From assembly GCF_023093595.1 (NCBI RefSeq), contig NZ_JALLIK010000108.1:62001-126000 (forward strand): 64,000 nt of DNA. The letters are read 5' to 3'. How positions within the stretch are numbered: the stretch's first letter is position 1; each line of letters starts with the position of its first letter. Position numbers and translations under genes: made by a program. The notes beneath the pieces are model-generated. The model saw only the letters and a program-made list of their open reading frames with translations, was not told where the DNA came from and searched no databases. Below are positions 53,029 through 64,000 of this stretch, piece by piece. Source of the DNA: Thauera aromatica_A (GTDB lineage Bacteria > Pseudomonadota > Gammaproteobacteria > Burkholderiales > Rhodocyclaceae).

Positions 53029-54262
53029 GCGGCGGAGTGCGTCCGCACATCAGCTCGGCGAGCGCTGCCGCCGAGCCGCAGGCCAGCGTCCACCCCAGAG
53101 TGCCGTGCCCGGTGTTGAACCACAGATTCGGCGCCCGCCCCCGGCCGATCACCGGAAGGTTGCCCGGCGTCGCCGGTCGCAGCCCGGCCCAGGGTTCGAC
53201 CCGCTGCTCGTCGATCGCCCCCGGGAAGCGGTTGTTCACCCAGTCCAGAATGGGGCGGATGCGCTCGCTGCGGATGCGGGTGTCGAAACCGTTCAGTTCC
53301 GCGGTGCCGGCGACGCGCAGGCGGTCTCCCAGGCGCGAGCACACGATGCGGCGCGATTCGTCGGTGAGGCTGACGCTCGGTGCCCGCGTCGCATCGCGTA
53401 GCGGCGCGGTGATCGAATAGCCCTTGACCGGATAAATCGGCAGGCGCTCGCCCAGCGGCGCGACCAGGTGCGGGCCGTAGCTGCCGAGGCAGACCACGTA
53501 GGCATCGGCGCGCAGCGCGCTGTGCCGCCCTTGCGCATCGCACACTTCGACACTTTCGATGCCCTTGCCGGGGCCGCTCCGCAGCCCGCGGATCGCACTG
53601 TCCCAGTGCAGGTTTGCACCGTTTTCCTGTAATCGGGCGGCGAGCTCCCGGGTGAAGCGAAAAGCGTCGCCCGACTCGTCGCCGGGAGCGAACAGGCCGC
53701 CGGCGAGGGTTTCGGCGCGGGCGGCGAGCGCCGGCTCGATGGCGAGGCACTCGGCCCGGCTGCAGACGCGGGCCTCGATGCCGAACCGTTCCAGCTGACG
53801 GGCGCGCGCCGGCGCCTGGGCGAACTCGCGCGGAGTATGGAACAGATGGAGGATGCCGCGCTCGAGCTGATCGTACTGCAGCCCGGTGTGGGCGCGCAGT
53901 TCGCGCAGGCGCTCGCCGCTCCAGCGCGCCAGCGCGGCGATCGCCGCGGTATTGCGGTGGGCGCGGGCGGGCAGGCACTCGAACAGGAAACGCGCGCCCC
54001 ACAGCCACTGCGCGGGGTCGGTGGTGGGGCGGAACTTGAGCGGGGCGTCGTCGCGCCCCAGCCAGCGCAGCACCTGCAGCGGTGCCCCCGGGTTGGCCCA
54101 CGGCTCGGGGTGGCTGATCGAGATCTGCCCGCCGTTGGCGAAGCTGGTTTCGAGCGCCGGCCCGGGCTGGCGGTCGATGATGCTGACGCCGAAACCGGCC
54201 TGCTGCAGATACCAGGCGGTCGTGACGCCGGACAGGCCGGCGCCGAGAACCATGACATGCAT
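53000..54262 (-). CDS. dadA: D-amino acid dehydrogenase
   Basis: DadA is an FAD-dependent dehydrogenase that deaminates D-alanine and other D-amino acids into the quinone pool. The 420 residues begin with the dinucleotide-binding MVLGAGLSGVTTAWYLQQAG. Also present are ETSFANGGQISISHPEPWAN and the C-terminal GLRPATPGNLPVIG with TGHGTLGWTLACGSA, typical DadA motifs. No dadX racemase is adjacent. It overlaps the hemerythrin gene tail-to-tail by 29 bases. Confidence 0.94.
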   Translation of the reverse strand: MHVMVLGAGLSGVTTAWYLQQAGFGVSIIDRQPGPALETSFANGGQISISHPEPWANPGAPLQVLRWLGRDDAPLKFRPTTDPAQWLWGARFLFECLPARAHRNTAAIAALARWSGERLRELRAHTGLQYDQLERGILHLFHTPREFAQAPARARQLERFGIEARVCSRAECLAIEPALAARAETLAGGLFAPGDESGDAFRFTRELAARLQENGANLHWDSAIRGLRSGPGKGIESVEVCDAQGRHSALRADAYVVCLGSYGPHLVAPLGERLPIYPVKGYSITAPLRDATRAPSVSLTDESRRIVCSRLGDRLRVAGTAELNGFDTRIRSERIRPILDWVNNRFPGAIDEQRVEPWAGLRPATPGNLPVIGRGRAPNLWFNTGHGTLGWTLACGSAAALAELMCGRTPPLSFPFRLPR

Positions 54263-54516
54263 GTAAGGTCGGGTGCGGTGGATTGGGTTGGGAAGTCGGG
54301 TTGGGAACGGACGGTGGGTGCGCGCGCGGGGTGAGCGACCGGGGCGAATGCTGGCGCAGCCCGGAGCCGGATCTCCGCCGCGGCGCGACGGAGGCGTCGA
54401 TGATAACCGCTCGCCGCCTGCGGTGAAACCGGATGAGGGCTTAAAGCCGTGCGCTCGCGGCGCGGAACCGCGATAATCCGCCCTTGTCCGTAAAGTCCGT
54501 GTTCCGGGAGTTCCTC

Positions 54517-55518
<1,002 letters not shown>

Positions 55519-55523
55519 GGCGG

Positions 55524-57293
55524 ATGCGGATCGGGGCCGGATCCGTGCCGGGCCGATGGCTGCGCGCGCTGACACTGTCCGTGGCGGCGGTGCTCTGCCC
55601 GGCCGGCATGGTCGAAGCCCAGGAAGTGCTGGCGGTCCGGCTGGAAGCCCCCGATACGGTGCGGCCGCTGCTCGAGCGCCACGTCCGCCTGTTCCACCGT
55701 GACGGGGCGGCCCTGCCCGACGAAGCGGCCGACCGCGCGGCGATGATCCGCCGCGCGCGGCGGGAAATCGCCGAGCTGCTGGCGACCGAAGGGTATTTCA
55801 GTCCCGCCATCCGCATCGATCGCAGCGATGCGCGGCACTGGACGGTCGAAGTCGAACCAGGGCGGCGCACCGAAGTCGCCGAGGTCCGCATCGAGTTCGA
55901 AGGGGAGATCGCCGCGGCCTCCGGCGGTGGCGGTATCGAATCCCTCGACGCCCTGCGCGCGCGCTGGAGCCTGCCGGTGGGGGCGCCTTTCCGCCAGTCG
56001 GACTGGGACGGCGCCAAGCAGGGCCTGCTCGATGCGGTCAGCACGCGCCGTTACGCGGTCGCCCGCATCGCCCGCAGCCGCGCCGAGATCGACCCCGAAA
56101 CCGCGCGTGCGCGGCTCACGGTGACGGTAGACAGCGGCCCGGCGTTCTACCTCGGCGAGCTGGTCGTCGACGGCCTCCAGCATCTGCCCGCCGACCTGGT
56201 CACGCGCTACAGCCTGCTGCGCAAGGGCGCGCCGTACGACCGCGAGCAGCTGCTGGCCTTCCAGAGCGGGCTGCAGAACACGCCGCACTTCGGTTCGGTG
56301 ATCGTCGATATCGAGCGTGATCCGACGCAGGCCGCGGCGGCGCCGGTGCGGGTCCAGGTGACCGAGGCGCTGCCCAAGCATTTCGGCGTCGGCGCCGGCT
56401 ATTCGACCAATACCGGGGCGCGGGTCGAAGCGTCCTATCGCGACGTCAACTTGCTTCGGCGCGGCTGGGAGCTGTCTACCGGCCTGCGCCTGGAGCAGCG
56501 CCGCCACGCCCTTTACGCCGACGTTTTCCTGCCGCCGCGGGGCCGTCATCGCGACAGCTTCGGCGCCCTGCTCGAGGGCAGCGACCTCGAAGGCCTGAAA
56601 GTGACGTCGCAGGCGCTGGGGGCGGCGCGGATCGAAACCCGTGGCGACATCGAGACCCGGCTCGCGCTGCGCCTGCAGCATGAAAAGATCGAACCGGACG
56701 GAGCACTGGCGCAGTCGAGCAACACCCTGACCGCCAACTGGACGTGGACGAAGCGGGCTGTCGACAAACTCCTCGACCCCACCCGTGGCTATGTGCTCGA
56801 GTTCCAGGTCGGCGGGGGCGCGGCGATCGCCCTTGCCGAACAGGATTTCGTCCGCCTCTATTCGCGCTTCGTGCGTTACTGGCCGGTACGCGGCAGCGAT
56901 GTCTTCATCCTGCGCGCCGAAGGGGGCGTCACCCTCGCCGACCGCCGCGAAGGCATTCCGCAGGACTTCCTCTTCCGGGCCGGCGGCGCCCAGTCGGTGC
57001 GCGGCTACGACTACCAGAGCCTGGGTGTCCGTGAAGGCAGCGCCACGGTCGGCGGGCGCTATCTGGGCACGCTCAGTGCCGAATATGTGCATTGGTTCCG
57101 GCCGCAATGGGGGACGGCCTTCTTCGTCGATGCCGGCGATGCGGCCGACTCGCGCGCCGACTTCGATGTGCATGCCGGCTACGGTGTCGGCGCGCGCTGG
57201 CGCAGCCCGGCCGGGCCGCTGGCGATCGACCTCGCATGGGGGGAGCGGGAGCGCAGGCTGCGGCTGCACTTCGGCGTGGCGATCGCGTTCTGA
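55524..57293 (+). CDS. tamA: TamA-like outer-membrane protein (Omp85 family)
   Basis: The 589-residue Omp85 protein has a signal peptide (LTLSVAAVLCPAGMVEAQ), POTRA domains (AELLATEGYFSPAIRIDRSD; FYLGELVVDGLQHLPADLV) and a C-terminal 16-strand barrel. The barrel has the surface-antigen motif FLFRAGGAQSVRGYDYQSLG and ends in aromatic-terminated GVAIAF. TamA works with inner-membrane TamB in outer-membrane assembly and lipid transport. It starts 5 bases after fbp. No tamB follows: the next gene is convergent pncB. Confidence 0.88.
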   Translation: MRIGAGSVPGRWLRALTLSVAAVLCPAGMVEAQEVLAVRLEAPDTVRPLLERHVRLFHRDGAALPDEAADRAAMIRRARREIAELLATEGYFSPAIRIDRSDARHWTVEVEPGRRTEVAEVRIEFEGEIAAASGGGGIESLDALRARWSLPVGAPFRQSDWDGAKQGLLDAVSTRRYAVARIARSRAEIDPETARARLTVTVDSGPAFYLGELVVDGLQHLPADLVTRYSLLRKGAPYDREQLLAFQSGLQNTPHFGSVIVDIERDPTQAAAAPVRVQVTEALPKHFGVGAGYSTNTGARVEASYRDVNLLRRGWELSTGLRLEQRRHALYADVFLPPRGRHRDSFGALLEGSDLEGLKVTSQALGAARIETRGDIETRLALRLQHEKIEPDGALAQSSNTLTANWTWTKRAVDKLLDPTRGYVLEFQVGGGAAIALAEQDFVRLYSRFVRYWPVRGSDVFILRAEGGVTLADRREGIPQDFLFRAGGAQSVRGYDYQSLGVREGSATVGGRYLGTLSAEYVHWFRPQWGTAFFVDAGDAADSRADFDVHAGYGVGARWRSPAGPLAIDLAWGERERRLRLHFGVAIAF

Positions 57294-57375
57294 GCATCTC
57301 CACCGCCGCATGCGACGAAGGGCGTCCGGAGAGGATGCGATCGGCCGAAATACGCTCCTTCGAGCGCGCGTCCGC

Positions 57376-58722
57376 TCAGTGTGGCCGGCGGTCCACTTCT
57401 GCGGCCAATGCCTGCAGCGCCGGCGAGATGTGCACCGGATAGGACTCGCCTGCCGCGGCGGCTTCCAGCCGGCGCAAGGCATCCGGCAGGCGGGCGAGGT
57501 TGTCGGCGGCATGCCCGCGCAGGGCATCGAGCGCCGCGGGCGGGGCCAGGCGCGCGCCGCCGCGCAGCACCGGCTGGAGCAGCGCGACGCCGCCGGCGGG
57601 CGGCGGCTCCCCGAGGAGGGTGACATGGTCGCACAGGAGTGAACCGTCGGCCGTGAACCGGCGATACACCTGCTTCGCGCCGGGCCAGGTGGCCTTGCCT
57701 TCGGAGCGCTTGCGTCGTGGCACGCCGGCATAGCTTTGCAATTTGTAGGCCGAGTCGAGCGCGGGCGCGTCGGCCGAGGTGGTGAGCTGGGTGCCGATGC
57801 CGAACCCGTCGATCGGTGCCCCGGCGGCGAGCAGCGCAGCAATGCGGTGCTCGTCGAGGTTGCCGCTGGCGAAGATGCCGACCTCGGCGAGGCCGCCGGC
57901 GTCGAAGATGGCGCGTACCCGATGCGCATGGGCAGCGAGATCGCCGCTGTCGATCCGCACCGCGACCAGCTGGGCGCCGCGTGCCTTCAGCGTGGGGGCC
58001 AGGGCGACGACCTTGGCCGCAGCGGCTTCGGTGTCGTAGGTGTCGATCAGCAATGTCACGCGGCTCGGCTGCGATGCCGAAAACCGGGTGAAGGCCTCGG
58101 TTTCAAACTGGTGCGCCTCGATGTAGGCGTGTGCCATGGTGCCGAACACCGGGACGCCGAAGCGCTGGCCGGCGAGCACCGTGGCGCTGCCGGCAAAGCC
58201 GGCGAGGTAGCTCGCGCGGGCGGCGAGTACCCCCGCTTCGGCGCCGTGGGCACGGCGCAGGCCGAAGTCGACGAGCAGCTTGCCGGGGGCGGCGAGCACG
58301 CAGCGCGCGGCCTTGGTCGCGATCAGGGTGGAAAAGTTGAGCAGGTTGAGCAGCCGGCTCTCGACGAACTGCGCTTCACCGATCGGCGCCTCGACGCGCA
58401 GGATCGGCTCGTCGGCGAAGAACACCGTGCCCTCGCCCATCGCATCGACGTCGCCGCTGAAGCGGAAGCCGTGCAGCCAGTCGAGGAAGGCGGGCTTGAA
58501 GCGCCCGCTGGCGCGGAGCCAGGCCAGTTCGTCGGCAGTGAAGCGCAGCTGCTCGAGGTAATCGAGCGCCTGCTCGAGGCCGGCGGCGACCAGGAAGTTG
58601 CGCTGCCGCGGCAGGGCGCGCACGAACAGTTCGAACACCGCGCGCTCGCCCATGCCTTCGTCGAAATAGGCCTGCAGCATGGTCAGCTCGTAGAGGTCGG
58701 TGACCAGCGCGCTGTCGTTCAT
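57376..58722 (-). CDS. pncB: Nicotinate phosphoribosyltransferase
   Basis: PncB turns nicotinate and PRPP into NaMN in NAD salvage. The 448 residues begin SALVTDLYELTMLQAYFDEG, the family signature. They continue with FFADEPILRVEAPIGEAQFV, DFGLRRAHGAEAGVLAARAS, VLAGQRFGVPVFGTMAHAYI (active-site His region) and VRIDSGDLAAHA. The frame is open well upstream through pncA. The ATG at 58722 gives the correct start and overlaps the pncA stop by four bases. Confidence 0.94.
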   Translation of the reverse strand: MNDSALVTDLYELTMLQAYFDEGMGERAVFELFVRALPRQRNFLVAAGLEQALDYLEQLRFTADELAWLRASGRFKPAFLDWLHGFRFSGDVDAMGEGTVFFADEPILRVEAPIGEAQFVESRLLNLLNFSTLIATKAARCVLAAPGKLLVDFGLRRAHGAEAGVLAARASYLAGFAGSATVLAGQRFGVPVFGTMAHAYIEAHQFETEAFTRFSASQPSRVTLLIDTYDTEAAAAKVVALAPTLKARGAQLVAVRIDSGDLAAHAHRVRAIFDAGGLAEVGIFASGNLDEHRIAALLAAGAPIDGFGIGTQLTTSADAPALDSAYKLQSYAGVPRRKRSEGKATWPGAKQVYRRFTADGSLLCDHVTLLGEPPPAGGVALLQPVLRGGARLAPPAALDALRGHAADNLARLPDALRRLEAAAAGESYPVHISPALQALAAEVDRRPH

Positions 58723-59348
58723 GGCCGTGCCCCGCGCAGCCGCTCGAGCGACAGCGACCGCGCACCGGCGGCGGCCATCTCCTGCTCGGCGCGCTTGCCG
58801 TCGCCGGGATGGACGTCGACGGCGCGCACCGCATCGGCCAGCAGCACCGTGGAAAAACCGGCCGCGAGCGCGTCCAGCACGGTGGCGCGGACGCAGTAGT
58901 CGGTGGCCAGGCCGCCGACGAACAGGCGCCGGCAGCCCAGGCCGTGGAGCAGTGCTTCGAGACCGGTGCCCTGGAAGCCGGAGTAGGCGTCGGCCTCGGG
59001 CGTGGCGGCCTTGGAGACGATATGGGCGGCGGCCGGGACTTCGAGCCCGGGGGCGAACGCGGCGCCCGCGCTGCCGGCGATGCAGTGCGGTGGCCACGGT
59101 CCGCCGGCTGGACGGAACGAGCAGTGGTCGGGCGGATGCCAGTCGCGGGTGAAGATCACCGGCAGTCCGCATTCGTCGAAGCGTGCGATGTAGCGGTTCA
59201 GGCGCGGGACGACCCGGTCTCCGCCCGGAACGCCGAGGGCGCCGCCGGGCAGGAAGTCGCACTGCACATCGACGACGATGAGGGCATCGCCGGGCTGGGG
59301 CGCGAACGTTGCGGAATCAGGCTGGAGGGCGGTGTGGCTGGCGGACAT
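58719..59348 (-). CDS. pncA: Nicotinamidase
   Basis: PncA deamidates nicotinamide to nicotinate, feeding PncB. The 209-residue isochorismatase-fold enzyme shows all three catalytic residues: Asp in ALIVVDVQCDFLPGGALGV, Lys in HIVSKAATPEADAYSGF, and Cys in GGLATDYCVRATVLDAL. The metal-binding DWHPPDHCSF is also present. It is translationally coupled to pncB, giving a two-gene NAD-salvage operon divergent from the phosphoribosyltransferase at 59515. Confidence 0.95.
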   Translation of the reverse strand: MSASHTALQPDSATFAPQPGDALIVVDVQCDFLPGGALGVPGGDRVVPRLNRYIARFDECGLPVIFTRDWHPPDHCSFRPAGGPWPPHCIAGSAGAAFAPGLEVPAAAHIVSKAATPEADAYSGFQGTGLEALLHGLGCRRLFVGGLATDYCVRATVLDALAAGFSTVLLADAVRAVDVHPGDGKRAEQEMAAAGARSLSLERLRGARP

Positions 59349-59514
59349 GTCATCCTCCCCGGGCGGAGCCCGTCGATGCGGCGGCCGGTTGCCGGCGGGC
59401 GTGCCAACCCTGCCCGAAATGGAGTAATTTCCGTCTGCACGCCGGCCGGCCTGTTGTCAGTTTAGATGCTTCTGCCGGTGTCCTGATCACAGATCACCTC
59501 TCGCGGAGGACAGC

Positions 59515-60081
59515 ATGGATCGACCGCCCGGCCTGCGCACCTGTCTTTACGATACGGCCCGGCTCGAAGCCGTGATCGACGCCATGGCCCGTCAGGCCGC
59601 CGGCCTGTTCTCCGGTCGCGAGCCGCTCGCGGTGGTCGGCGTCCTGCGCCGGGGCGCGCCGCTGGCGGACCGCATCGCCGATGCGATGGCGCGCCGTTAC
59701 GGCATCCTTGCGCCGCTGCGCCTGGATCTGAAGATCAAGCGCTACGCCGACGATCTGCGCCTTCTTCACCCCGAAACCCTGCTCCGTGAAGACGCCTCCC
59801 AGGCTGCGCTCGATCTGCGCGGATACGGCCTGCTCGTCGTCGATGACGTGCTGTATACCGGGCATTCCCTGCTGCGTGCCGTCGCCCACCTGGCGGAGCG
59901 GCAGCCCGCGGTGATCCGCGTCGCCGCCCTCGTCGATCGTGGCGCCGCGCAACTGCCGGTGCGCGCCGACGTGACCGGTGTCCGCCTCGACATCGCGCCG
60001 GCCGACATCATCGAATGCAACGTCCCGCCCTACGAGGCCGACTTCCGCATCGAACTGCTGCAGCCGGAGCGCGGACGCTGA
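59515..60081 (+). CDS. PyrR-like phosphoribosyltransferase
   Basis: The 188-residue type I PRTase has the PRPP-binding loop LLVVDDVLYTGHSLLRAVAH and the N-terminal substrate hood region VVGVLRRGAPLADRIADAMA. It most resembles PyrR, the pyrimidine-operon regulator and uracil PRTase. The VDDVLYTG motif and IDIAPADIIECNVPPYEADF-like C-terminus fit (here LDIAPADIIECN). It is not near pyrB or pyrC, which is where a regulatory PyrR normally sits, so a salvage or stress role is possible. A GCGGAGGA ribosome site precedes the ATG. Confidence 0.82.
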   Translation: MDRPPGLRTCLYDTARLEAVIDAMARQAAGLFSGREPLAVVGVLRRGAPLADRIADAMARRYGILAPLRLDLKIKRYADDLRLLHPETLLREDASQAALDLRGYGLLVVDDVLYTGHSLLRAVAHLAERQPAVIRVAALVDRGAAQLPVRADVTGVRLDIAPADIIECNVPPYEADFRIELLQPERGR

Positions 60082-60192
60082 CCCTTGCCGTGCCGCGGTT
60101 TTCTGCATTCCGCGCCCTGGCTCGGGGCGATCGGCAGGCTATGGTGAAGCATCACAACCGATGCCGCTGCACTGGCGGGGAGGGGGGCCGGG

Positions 60193-60861
60193 ATGCTGTT
60201 CCGCGATCGACTCGATGCTGCCGACCGCCTCGCGGCGGCGCTGGCGCCCTATCGCGGGTGCAATCCGCTCGTGCTCGCGATTCCGCGCGGGGCGGTGCCG
60301 ATGGGCGCGGCGCTGGCGCAGGCCCTGGACGGGGAGCTGGACGTGGTGCTGGTGCACAAGCTGAGCTCGCGCTGGAACCCCGAATATGCGATCGGCGCGA
60401 TCGACGAGGGTGGCAGGGTGTTCGTCTCCGATCCGGAAGCGGACGATGCGGCCTGGCTGGCGGCCGAGAAGGCGCGCCGCCTCGACGAGCTGCGGCGGCG
60501 GCGCGCACTGTATTCGGGCGGAGCCGCGGGTGCCGATCCGCAGGGGCGGATCGCCATCGTCGTCGATGACGGCCTCGCCACCGGGGCGACCATGCTCGCC
60601 GCGCTCCATGCCGTGCGCGCGCGGAGGCCGCAAAAGCTGGTGTGTGCGGTGCCGGTTGCGGCCCCCTCCAGCCTGGAGAGGGTCCGCCCTTGCGTCGATG
60701 AGCTCGTCTGCCTGCATGCGCCAGCGGATTTCCAGGCGGTGGGGCAGTTCTTTGCCCGCTTCGGGCAGGTCGAAGACGACGAGGTCGTCGATTGCCTGCG
60801 CCGCCATCGCGGACGGGACGGGGACGACGGGGCGTGCGGGCGCAAGCCCGTGCCGGGCTGA
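60193..60861 (+). CDS. COG1926-type predicted phosphoribosyltransferase
   Basis: This 222-residue PRTase-fold protein starts MLFRDRLDAADRLAAALAPY with PLVLAIPRGAVPMGAALAQA. The PRPP loop is IAIVVDDGLATGATMLAALH. The NPEYAIGAIDEGG motif is typical of the uncharacterised COG1926 group, often found in stress-related gene clusters. The substrate is unknown. It lies between the PyrR-like gene (111 bases) and the chaperonin paralogue (91 bases), all on the same strand. A GGGGAGGGG ribosome site is present. Confidence 0.85.
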   Translation: MLFRDRLDAADRLAAALAPYRGCNPLVLAIPRGAVPMGAALAQALDGELDVVLVHKLSSRWNPEYAIGAIDEGGRVFVSDPEADDAAWLAAEKARRLDELRRRRALYSGGAAGADPQGRIAIVVDDGLATGATMLAALHAVRARRPQKLVCAVPVAAPSSLERVRPCVDELVCLHAPADFQAVGQFFARFGQVEDDEVVDCLRRHRGRDGDDGACGRKPVPG

Positions 60862-60952
60862 GCGTGCTTGCCCGCGGCCGGAGCGGAAGGGCGTGCGGCG
60901 GCCTGGCCGGGGGGACCGGAGGCGTTGTCGATGAAGGGGAGGCGAGATCGCG

Positions 60953-62542
<1,590 letters not shown>

Positions 62543-62615
62543 CGCGGCACGGGAAGGGGCAGCGGCAGGGCTGTGCCGGCCGCAGCATGATGGAGACGAA
62601 CGGAGGGCAGTGTCC

Positions 62616-64000
<1,385 letters not shown>

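Noticed and set aside
54263..54516. Small gene in the gap between dadA and fbp
   Set aside because: Short open frames there lack ribosome sites and family similarity; the stretch is better explained as a divergent promoter region.
59483..59500. Possible FNR/ANR box (TGATCACAGATCA) before the PyrR-like gene
   Set aside because: The half-sites TGAT and ATCA are 5 bases apart, not the 4 required by the FNR consensus, and no matching -10 is placed correctly.

Overview
This 64 kb, very GC-rich window is a stretch of chromosome from a betaproteobacterium, most likely Rhodocyclales (Thauera/Azoarcus/Aromatoleum-like). The taxonomic call rests on gene order and protein character (pilW-rodZ-ispG-hisS-yfgM-bamB-der-hfq-hflX-hflK-hflC-hisZ-purA, a separate HisZ subunit, petABC-sspA-sspB), not on a database search. 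No insertion sequence, integrase, phage gene or CRISPR array was seen.

Layout. 1-18.3 kb is conserved housekeeping: pilus lipoprotein, RodZ-like protein, isoprenoid synthesis, histidyl-tRNA synthetase, outer-membrane assembly, GTPases Der and HflX, Hfq, HflKC, HisZ, PurA, two near-identical tRNA-Leu(CAG) genes on the minus strand, then RNase R with a long basic tail and RlmB. 18.4-19.4 kb is a cobalamin riboswitch followed by bluB. 19.5-28.4 kb is a nitrate/nitrite assimilation locus (nirB, nirD, NarK/NasA transporter, fused PP2C phosphatase/Ser-Thr kinase, assimilatory nitrate reductase) behind a well-matched sigma-54 promoter. 28.5-37.9 kb is a tightly packed chemosensory operon with every component type of a Wsp-like surface-sensing system: MCP, CheB, CheR-TPR, CheA-REC, a lone receiver, an Hpt-REC-REC-GGDEF diguanylate cyclase and two CheW proteins. 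A second, membrane-bound diguanylate cyclase converges on it.

40.9-45.2 kb holds an SLC13-type permease, a nitroreductase, the 4.5S SRP RNA, a 40-codon C-terminal remnant of a ZIP metal transporter and a cyclopropane-fatty-acid-synthase-family methyltransferase. 45.4-53 kb is again conserved: dnaX-ybaB-recR, the cytochrome bc1 complex (petABC), sspA-sspB and a hemerythrin. 53-59.4 kb has dadA, fbp, a TamA homologue without an adjacent tamB, and the NAD-salvage pair pncB-pncA. 59.5-64 kb holds two phosphoribosyltransferases, a divergent GroEL paralogue in which the ATPase residue Asp52 is Ser, and an AcsA-like acyl-CoA synthetase with a reading-frame break, cut by the window end.

The points most worth following up are the chaperonin paralogue and its neighbours, the variant Wsp-like operon whose output cyclase carries its own Hpt and two receivers, the kinase/phosphatase inside the nitrate locus, and the tRNA-Leu promoter that overlaps the rnr start codon.
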